From contig CADCVI010000207.1 in NCBI GenBank assembly GCA_902806105.1, positions 1 to 22,071 on the forward strand: a stretch of 22,071 nucleotides of DNA, given 5' to 3'. A program made the position numbers and the translations under genes. Origin of the DNA: an uncultured Rubrobacteraceae bacterium (GTDB taxonomy: Bacteria > Actinomycetota > Rubrobacteria > Rubrobacterales > Rubrobacteraceae). The notes beneath the pieces were generated by a model, which ran no database searches, had not been told where the DNA came from, and was given only the letters and a program-made list of their open reading frames with translations. This document shows, piece by piece, positions 8,848 through 16,787 of this stretch (position 1 is its first letter; each line of letters starts with the position of its first letter).

Positions 8848-9864
8848 TTGCAGAGCCTCAAACGCAACCTCGTGCTCGCCCTCGTTTTGAGCGTCGCCGT
8901 GTACCTGGCGATCGCCATCTTCAGCGACCTCGGGGAGCTCGCGGCGGCCTTCCGCCGCTTCGACTGGGCCCTGGCGCCGGTCATCCTGGGCCTCGTGGCT
9001 ATCTCCTACGTCGGGCGCTTCGTCCGGTGGGCCTACTACCTCAGGCTGCTCGGGATACGGTTGCCGCTCGGCCAGAACGCCGCCATCTTCGCGGCGGGGC
9101 TCAGCATGACCGTCTCCCCGGGCAAGCTCGGCGAGGTCCTCAAGAGCGTCTTTATCCGGCGGGCGGCCGGGGCACCCGTGGCCCGAACGGCCCCCGCGGT
9201 CGTCGCCGAGCGGGTGACGGACGGGACGGGCATGGTCTCCTGGGGGCTCCTCGGTGCCCTGACCCTCGACATCGGGCCGCAGGTCCTGCTCGCCTTTCTC
9301 GCCGCCGTCGTCGGCGCCGTCGTCGTTTTTCGGTCCAAGAAGCTCTCGCTCCTCGCCGAGAGGGTTCTCCGCAAGATTCCGCTCCTGAACAAGCTGGCGC
9401 CGCACCTGAGCGAGTTTCATGGGGCTTCCAACGAGCTGCTGGGGGTGCGAGCGCTGCTGGTCGCGACGGTCATCTCCTTTCTCGCCTGGGGGCTGGAGAT
9501 TTTGGCGGTGTACCTGTGCGTGCTCGGGATCGGGGTCGACACGCCTTTCCTCGTGGTCGTGTTCATCTTCGCCGTGAGCTCTCTCGGGGGCGCTCTGAGC
9601 ATGGTGCCGGGCGGTATCGGGGTGGCTGAGGCCGGGCTCGCCGGTGGTTTCAGGTTCTACGCGGGGCTCTCGGGCGGGCTCGCGGGGGCGCTGACGCTCC
9701 TGATCCGCCTGGCGACCCTGTGGTTCGCTACCTTTGTCGGCATCGTCGGACTCCTCATCGTTCGGCGCGTCGTGGGGGAGCCGGTGGCGGACGCGGCGGA
9801 CGAGGCGGCCCACGAAGCAGAAGGCGGAACACCCGAGGATGGGGCGAAGACCGCGTCGGGTTGA
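8848..9864 (+). CDS. Flippase-like membrane protein, lysylphosphatidylglycerol synthase TM family
   Basis: The 338-residue protein has about eight hydrophobic segments and the family motifs RFVRWAYYLR, SPGKLGEVLKS, ERVTDG and, near the end, GGALSMVPGGIGVAEAG. These mark the membrane domain found in MprF and in stand-alone UPF0104 proteins, which are thought to flip lipids. The soluble aminoacyl-transfer domain of MprF is absent, so it should not make lysyl-lipids. It starts with TTG 8 bases after the DPPR-synthase-like gene, so a lipid-linked sugar made by that enzyme is a plausible cargo (inference). The last 25 residues are an acidic Ala/Glu-rich tail. Specific substrate unknown. Confidence 0.8.
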   Translation: MQSLKRNLVLALVLSVAVYLAIAIFSDLGELAAAFRRFDWALAPVILGLVAISYVGRFVRWAYYLRLLGIRLPLGQNAAIFAAGLSMTVSPGKLGEVLKSVFIRRAAGAPVARTAPAVVAERVTDGTGMVSWGLLGALTLDIGPQVLLAFLAAVVGAVVVFRSKKLSLLAERVLRKIPLLNKLAPHLSEFHGASNELLGVRALLVATVISFLAWGLEILAVYLCVLGIGVDTPFLVVVFIFAVSSLGGALSMVPGGIGVAEAGLAGGFRFYAGLSGGLAGALTLLIRLATLWFATFVGIVGLLIVRRVVGEPVADAADEAAHEAEGGTPEDGAKTASG

Positions 9865-9908
9865 AAGACCGACCGCGAGCCGTAGTATGAGGCGAAACGT
9901 TCGTCGCC

Positions 9909-9923
9909 AGGGCTTGTAGCCCT
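9909..9923 (+). terminator. Hairpin, possible terminator before topA
   Basis: AGGGCT and AGCCCT form a 6-bp perfect stem with a 3-base loop, followed by a pyrimidine-rich stretch (CATTCTGTTCTCT) rather than a pure T run. It lies 45 bases after the flippase-like gene. A second small stem (GGCGA/TCGCC) lies just upstream within 9891-9908. Confidence 0.4.
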
Positions 9924-9945
9924 CATTCTGTTCTCTACCTTGTGT

Positions 9946-9951
9946 TATAAA
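9946..9951 (+). promoter_or_regulatory. topA: -10 element for a leaderless topA mRNA
   Basis: TATAAA lies in an AT-rich stretch (TTATAAAATTTAAAGT) that ends at the ATG of topA at 9961. With a normal -10 to start distance, transcription would begin at or within a few bases of the ATG. No ribosome binding site is present between. The -35 is weak. Confidence 0.55.
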
Positions 9952-9960
9952 ATTTAAAGT

Positions 9961-12237
9961 ATGCGACTTATCATTTCCGAAAAAGCGAACGCGGCGAAGA
10001 AGATTGCGCAATTTCTTGCCGACGGACCAGTCAAAGATGGAAAGCACCGGAGCGTTCCTCACCACGCCTTCTCCTGGAAGGGTGAGGAGTGCATGTCGGT
10101 CGGTCTCAAGGGGCACGTCCTCAACCCCGAGTACCCCGAGGAGTACTCGAACTGGCAGAAGGTCGAGCCGTCGAGCCTCATCGACGCCGAGATCCTGAAG
10201 TCCGTCTCCGAGAAGGGGGTGGCGGAGGCCGTGCGCGCCCTCTCCAAGAAGGCAGACAGCGTCGTCGTCGCCACGGACTTCGACCGGGAGGGCGAGCTGA
10301 TCGGGGTCGAGGCCCTGAGCCTGACCTTCGAGGCGAACCCGGCCCTCATGGACCACGTCGAGCGGGCCCGTTTCAGCGCCCTCACGAAGGGCGAGGTCAC
10401 GCGCGCCTTCGACGAGCTCGTCGAGGTCAGCCGCGAGCTCGCCGCGGCCGGCGAGGCGCGGCAGGATATAGACCTGATCTGGGGCGCGACCCTGACCCGG
10501 TGGGTCTCCCGCGCCACCAAGCGCTACGGGAGCGCCTTTCTCTCCGTCGGGCGCGTGCAGAGCCCGACCCTCGTCCTGATCTCCGAGCGCGAGCGTGAGC
10601 GCCGCGCCTTCAACCCCGAGCCGTACTGGGAGATAGAGACGAGCCTCCGAAACGGCGAGTCCTTCGATGCGCACCACGCGGTAAGCCGTTTCAAGGACGA
10701 GGCCGTAGCGAGGACCGCGTTCGAGAACATCACTGACGTCGCGAAGGTGATCGAGGTCAAGGAGAAGTCCGCGACCCGTCCCGCCCCGACGCCCTTCAAC
10801 ACGACAGGCTTCCTCACGGCGGCGGCGAACATCGGGATCAGCCCGAGCCGGGCCGCGCGTCTCGCCGAGGACCTGTATACGGACGGATACATCTCGTATC
10901 CGCGTACGGACAACACCGTTTACCCGGTGAGCCTGGACATGCGCGAGACGCTCGGGCAGCTCAGGCGCGTCGAGGGCGTCGGAGAGTACGTCGAGAAGCT
11001 TCTGGCTCAGGAGAAGCTCACGCCGACGCGAGGCAAGAAGGAGACGACGGATCACCCCCCGATCTACCCGACCGGGCACGTCTCCAAGAACGCCCTTAGG
11101 GACGATCAGTGGAAGATCTACCAGCTTGTCGTCCGGCGCTTCCTCGCTACCCTCTCGGAGCCCGCGAAGACGCTTCGTACGACGGTTCGCCTCGAGAGTG
11201 GCGGCGAGCCCCTGGTCTCCGGCGGCACGGTCGTGACGCACGAGGGCTGGCTCGGCGTCTACCACTACGGCCGCCGCGCCGACGAGGAGATGCCGAAGCT
11301 AGAGGAGGGCCAGGAGGTCCGGGTCGAGAACAAGGAGTTTCTCGCGAAGGAGACGCAGCCGCCGAGCCGCTACGGCCAGGGGCGGCTCCTTCGCGTCATG
11401 GAGGACCTCGGGCTCGGGACGAAGGCTACGCGGCCTTCCATTATCCAGAACCTCTACGACCGGGGTTACGTTCACGACGACCCTCTCGTGCCGACGGAGA
11501 CCGGGATGGCGGTCGCACGGGCGCTCAAGGACTTCGCGTCCGAGATCGCCACGCACGAGATGACCGCGGAGCTAGAGCGGAGCATGGACGAGATCTCGGA
11601 GGGCAAGACCTCCAAGGATGCCGTCGTGGACGAGTCGCGCGACGTCCTCAGGAAGGTCTACGAGCACCTCCAGAGCTCGGAGACCGAGTTCGCGGACATA
11701 GTGTGGGACGGCATCCGGGAGGACTCGGTGCTGGGACCGTGCAAGAAGTGCGGGAAGAACCTTACCGTGCGCAAGGCCAAGAAGAGCGGCAAGCGGTTCG
11801 CCGGGTGCGAGGGGTACCCGGATTGCGATCAGACCTACTCGCTGCCGCCGCGCGGTGAGATCATCCCGCTCGGCACGCTCTGTGACGCCTGCGGGTCGCC
11901 GGAGATAAAGGTGGTCAGCTTCGGCCGGAGGCCCTGGCTCACCTGCATCGACATGTCCTGCCCCAAGCAGCAGGAGCGGCGCGAGGCCATCGCGGAGGCA
12001 AGGGCCGCCAAGGAGAGGGAGAAGGAGGCCGCCGGGGTAGCTTCCGGCGCGGCCGCCGGGTCCGGCGAAGCCGAGGGGGGTAACGGCGCATCAAAGAAGA
12101 CGCGCGCGAAGACTACGAGAAAGAAGCCGGCCACGACGAAGGCCAAGGCGACCACCAGAAAGACCACGGCCCAGAAGGCCGCGGCTACGGAGGCCGCGGA
12201 GGCCGACGCGAAGGAGCCCGTGAAGTCCACCACGTAG
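9961..12237 (+). CDS. topA: DNA topoisomerase I, archaeal type
   Basis: This type IA topoisomerase relaxes negative supercoils by passing one strand through a transient break. The TOPRIM domain begins SEKANAAKKIA and has the metal site DFDREGE (106-112). GEARQDIDLIWGATLTR and FLSVGRVQSPTL follow, and the catalytic tyrosine is Y313 in ISYPRTDN. Two zinc modules follow the core: C594, C597, C616, C622 and C641, C644, C662, C667. The last 60 residues are a Lys/Thr/Ala-rich basic tail like those of actinobacterial DNA-binding proteins. The N-terminal domain, including the GLKGHVLNPEYPEEYSNW stretch, resembles haloarchaeal TopA and not the bacterial IVESPAKAKTI type, suggesting transfer from archaea. 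At 758 residues it is a complete enzyme. Translation seems leaderless. Confidence 0.93.
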   Translation: MRLIISEKANAAKKIAQFLADGPVKDGKHRSVPHHAFSWKGEECMSVGLKGHVLNPEYPEEYSNWQKVEPSSLIDAEILKSVSEKGVAEAVRALSKKADSVVVATDFDREGELIGVEALSLTFEANPALMDHVERARFSALTKGEVTRAFDELVEVSRELAAAGEARQDIDLIWGATLTRWVSRATKRYGSAFLSVGRVQSPTLVLISERERERRAFNPEPYWEIETSLRNGESFDAHHAVSRFKDEAVARTAFENITDVAKVIEVKEKSATRPAPTPFNTTGFLTAAANIGISPSRAARLAEDLYTDGYISYPRTDNTVYPVSLDMRETLGQLRRVEGVGEYVEKLLAQEKLTPTRGKKETTDHPPIYPTGHVSKNALRDDQWKIYQLVVRRFLATLSEPAKTLRTTVRLESGGEPLVSGGTVVTHEGWLGVYHYGRRADEEMPKLEEGQEVRVENKEFLAKETQPPSRYGQGRLLRVMEDLGLGTKATRPSIIQNLYDRGYVHDDPLVPTETGMAVARALKDFASEIATHEMTAELERSMDEISEGKTSKDAVVDESRDVLRKVYEHLQSSETEFADIVWDGIREDSVLGPCKKCGKNLTVRKAKKSGKRFAGCEGYPDCDQTYSLPPRGEIIPLGTLCDACGSPEIKVVSFGRRPWLTCIDMSCPKQQERREAIAEARAAKEREKEAAGVASGAAAGSGEAEGGNGASKKTRAKTTRKKPATTKAKATTRKTTAQKAAATEAAEADAKEPVKSTT

Positions 12238-12239
12238 GT

Positions 12240-12256
12240 GCGAGGTTCGACCTCGC
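12240..12256 (+). terminator. Hairpin after topA
   Basis: GCGAGGT and ACCTCGC form a 7-bp perfect stem with loop TCG two bases after the topA stop. There is no T run, so it could be a weak or Rho-assisted terminator. Confidence 0.4.
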
Positions 12257-12323
12257 CCGGGTAGCCCAGGCCCCCGCCCGTCCTCCGTCCCTGGTGGTGC
12301 GTGCGGGGGGGCACGTCCTACTG

Positions 12324-12353
12324 TGGACTCTCGTCGCCGTCGTTTGCTATGCT
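12324..12353 (+). promoter_or_regulatory. Promoter before the C26 hydrolase gene
   Basis: TGGACT (12324-12329) and TATGCT (12348-12353) are 18 bases apart, and TGC before TATGCT makes an extended -10. Transcription would begin near 12360, about 40 bases before the TTG start, with an AAGGA ribosome site between. It probably drives the run of genes to 16787. Confidence 0.55.
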
Positions 12354-12401
12354 GGCGCGCTGTAGCCGACACATCTTGAAAAGCGTAAGGAATGATCTGA
12401 C

Positions 12402-13166
12402 TTGGCCCCTGTTATCGGAGTAACCGCAACCCTCAAGCAAGACCTGGAGCAGCGCGACACGCGCCCTCTAGGCACCTACGTGCGCGCGGACCTGGATTAC
12501 GTGTCGGGGGTCGCCGAGGCTGGCGGCGTACCGATGGTGCTGCCGCCGTTCGCTGAGTACGCCGAGGAGATGGTGCTTGGGATAGACGGGCTGCTCTTGA
12601 GCGGGGGGAGCGACCTGGACCCCAGGTTCTACGGGGAGGCCGCCATCCCCGAGCTCGACACAACCCTTCCGCAGCGCGACGAGTTCGAGATGGTGTTGCT
12701 GGAGCACGCGCTCAACCGGGGGCTGCCGGTCTTCGGGATCTGCCGGGGGCTACAGGTCCTGAACGTCGCGTTCGGGGGGACGCTGTACCAGGACCTCCCG
12801 TCGCAGGTCAACCCCGCCCTGATCGCTCACCGCCAGCTCTCCCCGAAGTGGGAGTGGACGCACGAGGTCGAGATGGACGAGGGGAGCGCGATGCGGCGCA
12901 TAATGGACGTCCCTCGTACCCGGGTGAACTCCTACCACCACCAGGCCATAAAAGACCTCGCCGAGCCCTTCAGGGCCGTCGGACGTTCGGTTGACGGGAT
13001 CGTGGAGGCAATCGAGCACCGCGACCTCTCGGAGCGCTGGATCGTGGCCGTGCAGTGGCATGCCGAGGCGATGCGCGAGGGCGACGTCGGCCCCGAGCAT
13101 CGCAACCTCTTCAGGGCACACGTGGCCGCCGCCGAGCGCCACGCCTTGAAGAGGGCCGCAGCTTAA
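12402..13166 (+). CDS. Gamma-glutamyl-GABA hydrolase-like peptidase C26 protein
   Basis: The 254-residue protein is a stand-alone class I glutamine-amidotransferase fold of the PuuD group, which hydrolyses gamma-glutamyl amides such as gamma-glutamyl-GABA. The triad is visible: C114 in FGICRGLQVLN, H220 and E222 in QWHAE. Other family marks are LLLSGGSDLDPRFYGE and RVNSYHHQAIKDLA. It starts with TTG 12402 after an AAGGA site; the next gene begins 6 bases after its stop. Its neighbours in DNA metabolism give no hint of the substrate, and no other putrescine genes are here, so a general gamma-glutamyl amide hydrolase is the safer call. Confidence 0.87.
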   Translation: MAPVIGVTATLKQDLEQRDTRPLGTYVRADLDYVSGVAEAGGVPMVLPPFAEYAEEMVLGIDGLLLSGGSDLDPRFYGEAAIPELDTTLPQRDEFEMVLLEHALNRGLPVFGICRGLQVLNVAFGGTLYQDLPSQVNPALIAHRQLSPKWEWTHEVEMDEGSAMRRIMDVPRTRVNSYHHQAIKDLAEPFRAVGRSVDGIVEAIEHRDLSERWIVAVQWHAEAMREGDVGPEHRNLFRAHVAAAERHALKRAAA

Positions 13167-13171
13167 GGCTC

Positions 13172-13813
13172 TTGGCCGGGCGAGCCGCGCGTGGCCCCTT
13201 CGTCACCATCGAGGGCCTGGACTTCTCGGGCAAGACCACCCTGGTTTCTCTGCTGAAGGGTGAGCTTGCGGGGCTCGAACCTCCCGTCTACTTCACCCGC
13301 GAGCCCGGCGGCACGGACGTAGCCGAACGCGTGCGCGCCCTGCTCCTCGACCCCTACCTGGAGATGAGCCCGTGGACCGAGGCTTACCTGTACGCATCCG
13401 CCCGCGCGGAGCTTGTGGGGCGGGAGATACTGCCGCGCCTCCGGGGGGGCGAGACCGTGCTCTGCGAGCGTTTCCTGGATTCCAGCCTCGCCTACCAGGG
13501 TTACGGCCGCGGCCTCGGGGCACGGGGGGTGCGTGAGCTCAACTCGTGGGCGGTCGGGGACGTCGTGCCGGACCGGACGTTCTACCTGCGCCTCTCCCCG
13601 GAGGAACGAGCCCGCCGTGCCCGGACATCAGGTGCCTGGCTGGACCGCATAGAGCGTGTCGGGGACGAGTTCATGAGGCGGGTGGAGGCCGGGTTCGAGG
13701 AGATCTCGGCCGCAGAGCCCGACCGTGTCAGGGTGCTCGACGCCTCGCTCCCGCCCGGGAAGCTTGCGGAGGCCGTGTGCTCGGAGATCCTGGATCTGCG
13801 GCGGCGCTCTTGA
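13172..13813 (+). CDS. tmk: Thymidylate kinase
   Basis: The enzyme phosphorylates dTMP to dTDP with ATP. From TTG 13172 it has 213 residues, a normal length. The P-loop is GLDFSGKT (15-22), followed by the family motifs FTREPGGTDVAE and LLLDP, then LCERFLDSSLAYQGYGRG. In this last motif the usual Asp before Arg is Glu, a conservative change. An open frame runs further upstream to 13055 but that part lies inside the previous gene and is not family-like. TTG 13172 is only 6 bases after the preceding stop, with AAGG just before it. The end overlaps holB (TTGA), as expected for a coupled pair. Confidence 0.92.
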   Translation: MAGRAARGPFVTIEGLDFSGKTTLVSLLKGELAGLEPPVYFTREPGGTDVAERVRALLLDPYLEMSPWTEAYLYASARAELVGREILPRLRGGETVLCERFLDSSLAYQGYGRGLGARGVRELNSWAVGDVVPDRTFYLRLSPEERARRARTSGAWLDRIERVGDEFMRRVEAGFEEISAAEPDRVRVLDASLPPGKLAEAVCSEILDLRRRS

Positions 13814-14877
13814 GAGCGTTCGACGGCATGGTGGGCAACGAACCGGTGTTTCGTATCCTGAGCCGTGCCCTGGAGGCCGGTGACGCGGCGCACGCCTATC
13901 TTTTTCACGGTCCGCCCGGGGTAGGCAAGGAGACGGCGGCGCGGCGGTTCGGGGCGGCACTGGTAGCTGGCGGGGATGCGGCGGCGGAGGACCGCGCTCT
14001 GAGGGGGCTTCACCCGGACCTGACGTCCGTCGAGCCGGAGGGGCGCTTCACGACCATCGGGCAGGTCCGGGAGGTGGTGCGCCTCGCGACCAGCAGGCCG
14101 TTCGAGGGGGTGCGGCGCGTCTTCGTCCTTCGGGCGAACACCTTGAACGTGCAGGCCGCGAACGCCCTGCTGAAGACCCTGGAGGAGCCGGAGGGGGAGG
14201 CGGTCTTCCTGCTGGTCGCGGTCTCGCTGGAGAGCGTCCTGCCGACGGTCGTGTCGCGCGCGCAGTCCGTCCGCTTCAACCCCGTACCGCGCGAGGAGGT
14301 TCTCTCGTTCCTGATGGGGCGCGGCTTCGGCGAGGACGAGGCACGGCTCGCGGCCTCCCTGGGCCGGGGGAGCGTCGGGCTCTCGTTGCGGTACGCGGCG
14401 GAGGAGGAGCTCAGGGGGCTGAGGGAGGCGGTGCTCGGGGCGGGGTTCATGTTCTCGGGGAACTTCGAGGAGCGTGCGCGGGCGGTCGAGGCCCTGGTGG
14501 CGCGGGCCGAAGGCGTAGGGGCGGCGCGGGAGAGGGAATACCTCGCGGGCTTCGAGGAAGGGGCGGACCGGAGGGCGAAGGACGCGGCCAAGAGGCTCGG
14601 GAGGGCGGCGCGGGACGGGGCGGTCGCCGAGGCCCTGGAGCTTCTGGCGTTGCTCTACCGGGACGTCGCGGTCGCAGCGGCCGGGGCGGGGGAGCTTGTG
14701 GCGAACTCGGATAGGGCGGGGGAGATACGGGCCCGCGTCGAGGAGCACCGGGGGGCGGACTGGAGCGGCGCGGCGCGCATCTTGAAGGAAGCCGGGGAAG
14801 GGCTCCAGTATAATGTTCCCCCGGAGGCAATACTGGAGGTGGCGCTATCTCGGACACGGCGGAAGATACTCGGGTAA
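13810..14877 (+). CDS. holB: DNA polymerase III delta' subunit
   Basis: Delta' is part of the clamp loader that places the sliding clamp on DNA. The 355-residue frame has an AAA+ layout: a GNEPVFRILSRAL start, FHGPPGVGKET (Walker A, 33-42), the typical ANALLKTLEEPEGEAVFLLV, and the arginine-finger region VSRAQ (148-152). The Walker B acidic residues are not conserved (VLRANTLN). The four-Cys zinc module normally found just before HPDL is missing: the segment reads AEDRALRGLHPDL. The start is TTG 13810 overlapping the tmk stop; ATG 13828 is an alternative. The C-terminal third is Ala/Glu/Arg-rich helices. The order tmk-holB-ricT matches the Bacillus region, supporting HolB over DnaX. Confidence 0.88.
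   Translation: MRAFDGMVGNEPVFRILSRALEAGDAAHAYLFHGPPGVGKETAARRFGAALVAGGDAAAEDRALRGLHPDLTSVEPEGRFTTIGQVREVVRLATSRPFEGVRRVFVLRANTLNVQAANALLKTLEEPEGEAVFLLVAVSLESVLPTVVSRAQSVRFNPVPREEVLSFLMGRGFGEDEARLAASLGRGSVGLSLRYAAEEELRGLREAVLGAGFMFSGNFEERARAVEALVARAEGVGAAREREYLAGFEEGADRRAKDAAKRLGRAARDGAVAEALELLALLYRDVAVAAAGAGELVANSDRAGEIRARVEEHRGADWSGAARILKEAGEGLQYNVPPEAILEVALSRTRRKILG
14835..14840 (+). promoter_or_regulatory. ricT: Strong ribosome binding site before a possible ATC start of ricT
   Basis: GGAGGT lies inside the end of holB. Six bases later is ATC (14847-14849), in frame with ricT and open to its first standard start at 14889. No ATG, GTG or TTG in this frame lies between. The perfect site and spacing suggest that ATC may be the real start. 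Confidence 0.4.
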
Positions 14878-14888
14878 CCACCGAGGAG

Positions 14889-15818
14889 TTGCCCCGGCTG
14901 GTGGACGTTCGCATCCCGGGCGCGGGGGTTGCGAAGCTTTGCTACGCACGCGACCTCGACCTCCGGGTCGGCTACAAGGTAGTGGTCGAGACGGAGCACG
15001 GCGAGTTTGTAGGCAGGGTGGCGCTGACGCCGAGGCGCCGCGAGCCGTACGTCCCGCCGTACCACATCCTGCGCATCGTCACGCAGGATGACGAGAGGGC
15101 CGATGGGGCCAACCGGGAGATGGGGCGCGAGGTACGCGTCGAGGCCCAGAAGCTCGCCCGCGACCACCGGGTCAAGGACGTCTCGTTTATAGGGTGCGAC
15201 GTCTCGCTGGACGGTTCGTACATCGAGGTGAAGTACGAGAGCACCGGGAAGCCGAACCTCGGCGCGATCCGGCGGGGGCTGGAGCGGCGCTACGAGGCGA
15301 GGGTGCTGTTCAGGCGGTTCACGTTCATCGAGCGCGCGTCGGACATCGGGGGCTGCGACGATTGCGGGGTGCCGCTCTGCTGCGCGACCTGGAGCGGGGC
15401 CCGGAGCATGGGGCCGGTCAACGTCAGGCTCGCCAAGCAGCAGGGCGTGACGCCGAACGACAAGATCATGGGCTGCTGCGGCGAGGTGAAGTGCTGCATG
15501 CGCTACGAGCACGACGCCTACAAGGAGTTCAAGGAGCGTGCGCCCTACAAGAACTCGGTGGTGAAGCTGGAGGGGAAGGAGGGCAGGGTCGTCGACTACT
15601 CGATGGTCAAGGACTCCGTACTCGTCCAGTTCGGGCCGAAGCGCGGCGAGCGCGAGCTCGTCCCCCTCGGACGCCTCGTCCCCGAGAACCCGAACATAGT
15701 TCCCGCCGATCCCGAGGACTGGGCGCGGCCGGAGGCCCCGGAGGGCGGCGCCGCGGCCCCGGACGGCCGCGAAGATACCCCCCCGGACGACCCGGGTAGT
15801 TCTCCAGAGGCACGCTAA
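14889..15818 (+). CDS. ricT: PSP1-domain protein, RicT (YaaT) homologue
   Basis: In Bacillus, RicT (YaaT) with RicA and RicF forms an Fe-S-containing complex that helps RNase Y mature transcripts. The product shows the PSP1 domain and the Cys-rich segments of the family: C156, C159, C164, C165 and C196, C197, C202, C203 (GCCGEVKCCMRYE), likely Fe-S ligands. The N-terminal VDVRIPGAGVAKLCYA matches the start of the family. The Pro/Ala/Glu-rich last 50 residues are probably disordered. TTG 14889 gives 309 residues but has its GAGGA only a base or two upstream; a possible ATC start at 14847 would add 14. It follows holB as in Bacillus. Its RNase partner cannot be seen here. Confidence 0.88.
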   Translation: MPRLVDVRIPGAGVAKLCYARDLDLRVGYKVVVETEHGEFVGRVALTPRRREPYVPPYHILRIVTQDDERADGANREMGREVRVEAQKLARDHRVKDVSFIGCDVSLDGSYIEVKYESTGKPNLGAIRRGLERRYEARVLFRRFTFIERASDIGGCDDCGVPLCCATWSGARSMGPVNVRLAKQQGVTPNDKIMGCCGEVKCCMRYEHDAYKEFKERAPYKNSVVKLEGKEGRVVDYSMVKDSVLVQFGPKRGERELVPLGRLVPENPNIVPADPEDWARPEAPEGGAAAPDGREDTPPDDPGSSPEAR

Positions 15819-15824
15819 AAGCCC

Positions 15825-16787
15825 GTGTTGAACAACCTGTGCGACGTTCCGGGGGTCCTCGTCGGCCACGCCACCGACGGGGTCGGGATGACGGGATGCA
15901 CGGCGGTCCTCTTCGACCGCCCGGCCGTGGTCGGGGTCGACGTGCGCGGCTCGTCGCCGGAGACGCGCGGCACGGCGGGGCTCGGGCAGACCGGGATCGT
16001 GCGCCACAGGCAGGGGATCCTGCTAACCGGCGGCAGCGCATTCGGCCTCTCGGCGGCGGACGGCATGATCCGGTACCTGGAGGAGCGCGGCGTTGGCCTC
16101 GATGTCGGGGTCGCCCGCATCCCGCTGGTCGCGGCCGCCGTCCTCTTCGACCTCGCCGTCGGCTCCTCGAAGGCTCGCCCGGATGCCGCCATGGGCTACG
16201 AGGCGGCCGCGTCGGCGGTGAGCGGTCCCTTCGAGGAGGGGAGCGTTGGGGCGGGCACGGGGGCAAGCGTGGGGAACATCCTCGGCACGGAGCGGGCGAT
16301 GAAGGGCGGGCTCGGCACGGCCTCCGCGCGGCCTGTCGGCGGCGATGGCCTCATCGTCGCGGCTCTCGTGGCGGTCAACGCCTTCGGCGACGTCCGGGAC
16401 CCGGGGACGGGGGAGACGTTGGCGGGGCCGCGCCTCGACGGAGGAGGGCTCGGGGACACGGTGGGTCTCCTGCCGGAGGCCGCTGCCCGGGTGAGGTGGG
16501 GCGAGAACACGACCCTGGGCGTAGTCGCAACCAATGCCATCCTGAACACCTCGCAGGTTCAGAAGGTGGCCGAGATGGCCCACGACGGTCTCGCACGAAC
16601 CATAAGCCCGGTGCACACGACCGTCGACGGGGATCTCGTCTTCGCCGCCGCCGTCGGCGAGGTCGAAGCCACGACCGATGTCGTCGGGGCGTGGGGGGCG
16701 CGCGTACTCTCGGAGGCCGTGGTACGAGCCGTCCGAGCCGCGAAGGGCCTCCCCGGGCTCCCCTCCGTCTCCGACCTGCCGCTCTAA
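15825..16787 (+). CDS. P1 (DmpA/NylC) family self-processing peptidase
   Basis: The 320-residue protein belongs to the S58/P1 peptidases, N-terminal nucleophile enzymes that cut themselves into two chains and act as aminopeptidases or oligoamide hydrolases. Family motifs include VLVGHATD near the start, LLTGGSAFGLSAADG (67-80), RPVGGDGLIVAALVAVNAFGDV (169-190) and GENTTLGVVATNA (226-238). By comparison with NylC, cleavage is expected between N228 and T229, making Thr229 the nucleophile. The GTG at 15825 lies 6 bases after the ricT stop, so it shares the operon. No signal peptide is present. The substrate cannot be inferred. Confidence 0.88.
   Translation: MLNNLCDVPGVLVGHATDGVGMTGCTAVLFDRPAVVGVDVRGSSPETRGTAGLGQTGIVRHRQGILLTGGSAFGLSAADGMIRYLEERGVGLDVGVARIPLVAAAVLFDLAVGSSKARPDAAMGYEAAASAVSGPFEEGSVGAGTGASVGNILGTERAMKGGLGTASARPVGGDGLIVAALVAVNAFGDVRDPGTGETLAGPRLDGGGLGDTVGLLPEAAARVRWGENTTLGVVATNAILNTSQVQKVAEMAHDGLARTISPVHTTVDGDLVFAAAVGEVEATTDVVGAWGARVLSEAVVRAVRAAKGLPGLPSVSDLPL

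Noticed and set aside
8836..11265. 809-codon open frame on the minus strand
   Set aside because: It runs antisense to the flippase-like gene and topA, is rich in Arg, Asp and Glu in the manner of high-GC shadow frames, and has no family motif.
13055..13171. Longer N-terminus for thymidylate kinase
   Set aside because: It lies inside the preceding hydrolase gene and is Arg-rich; the P-loop begins 15 residues after TTG 13172, as expected.
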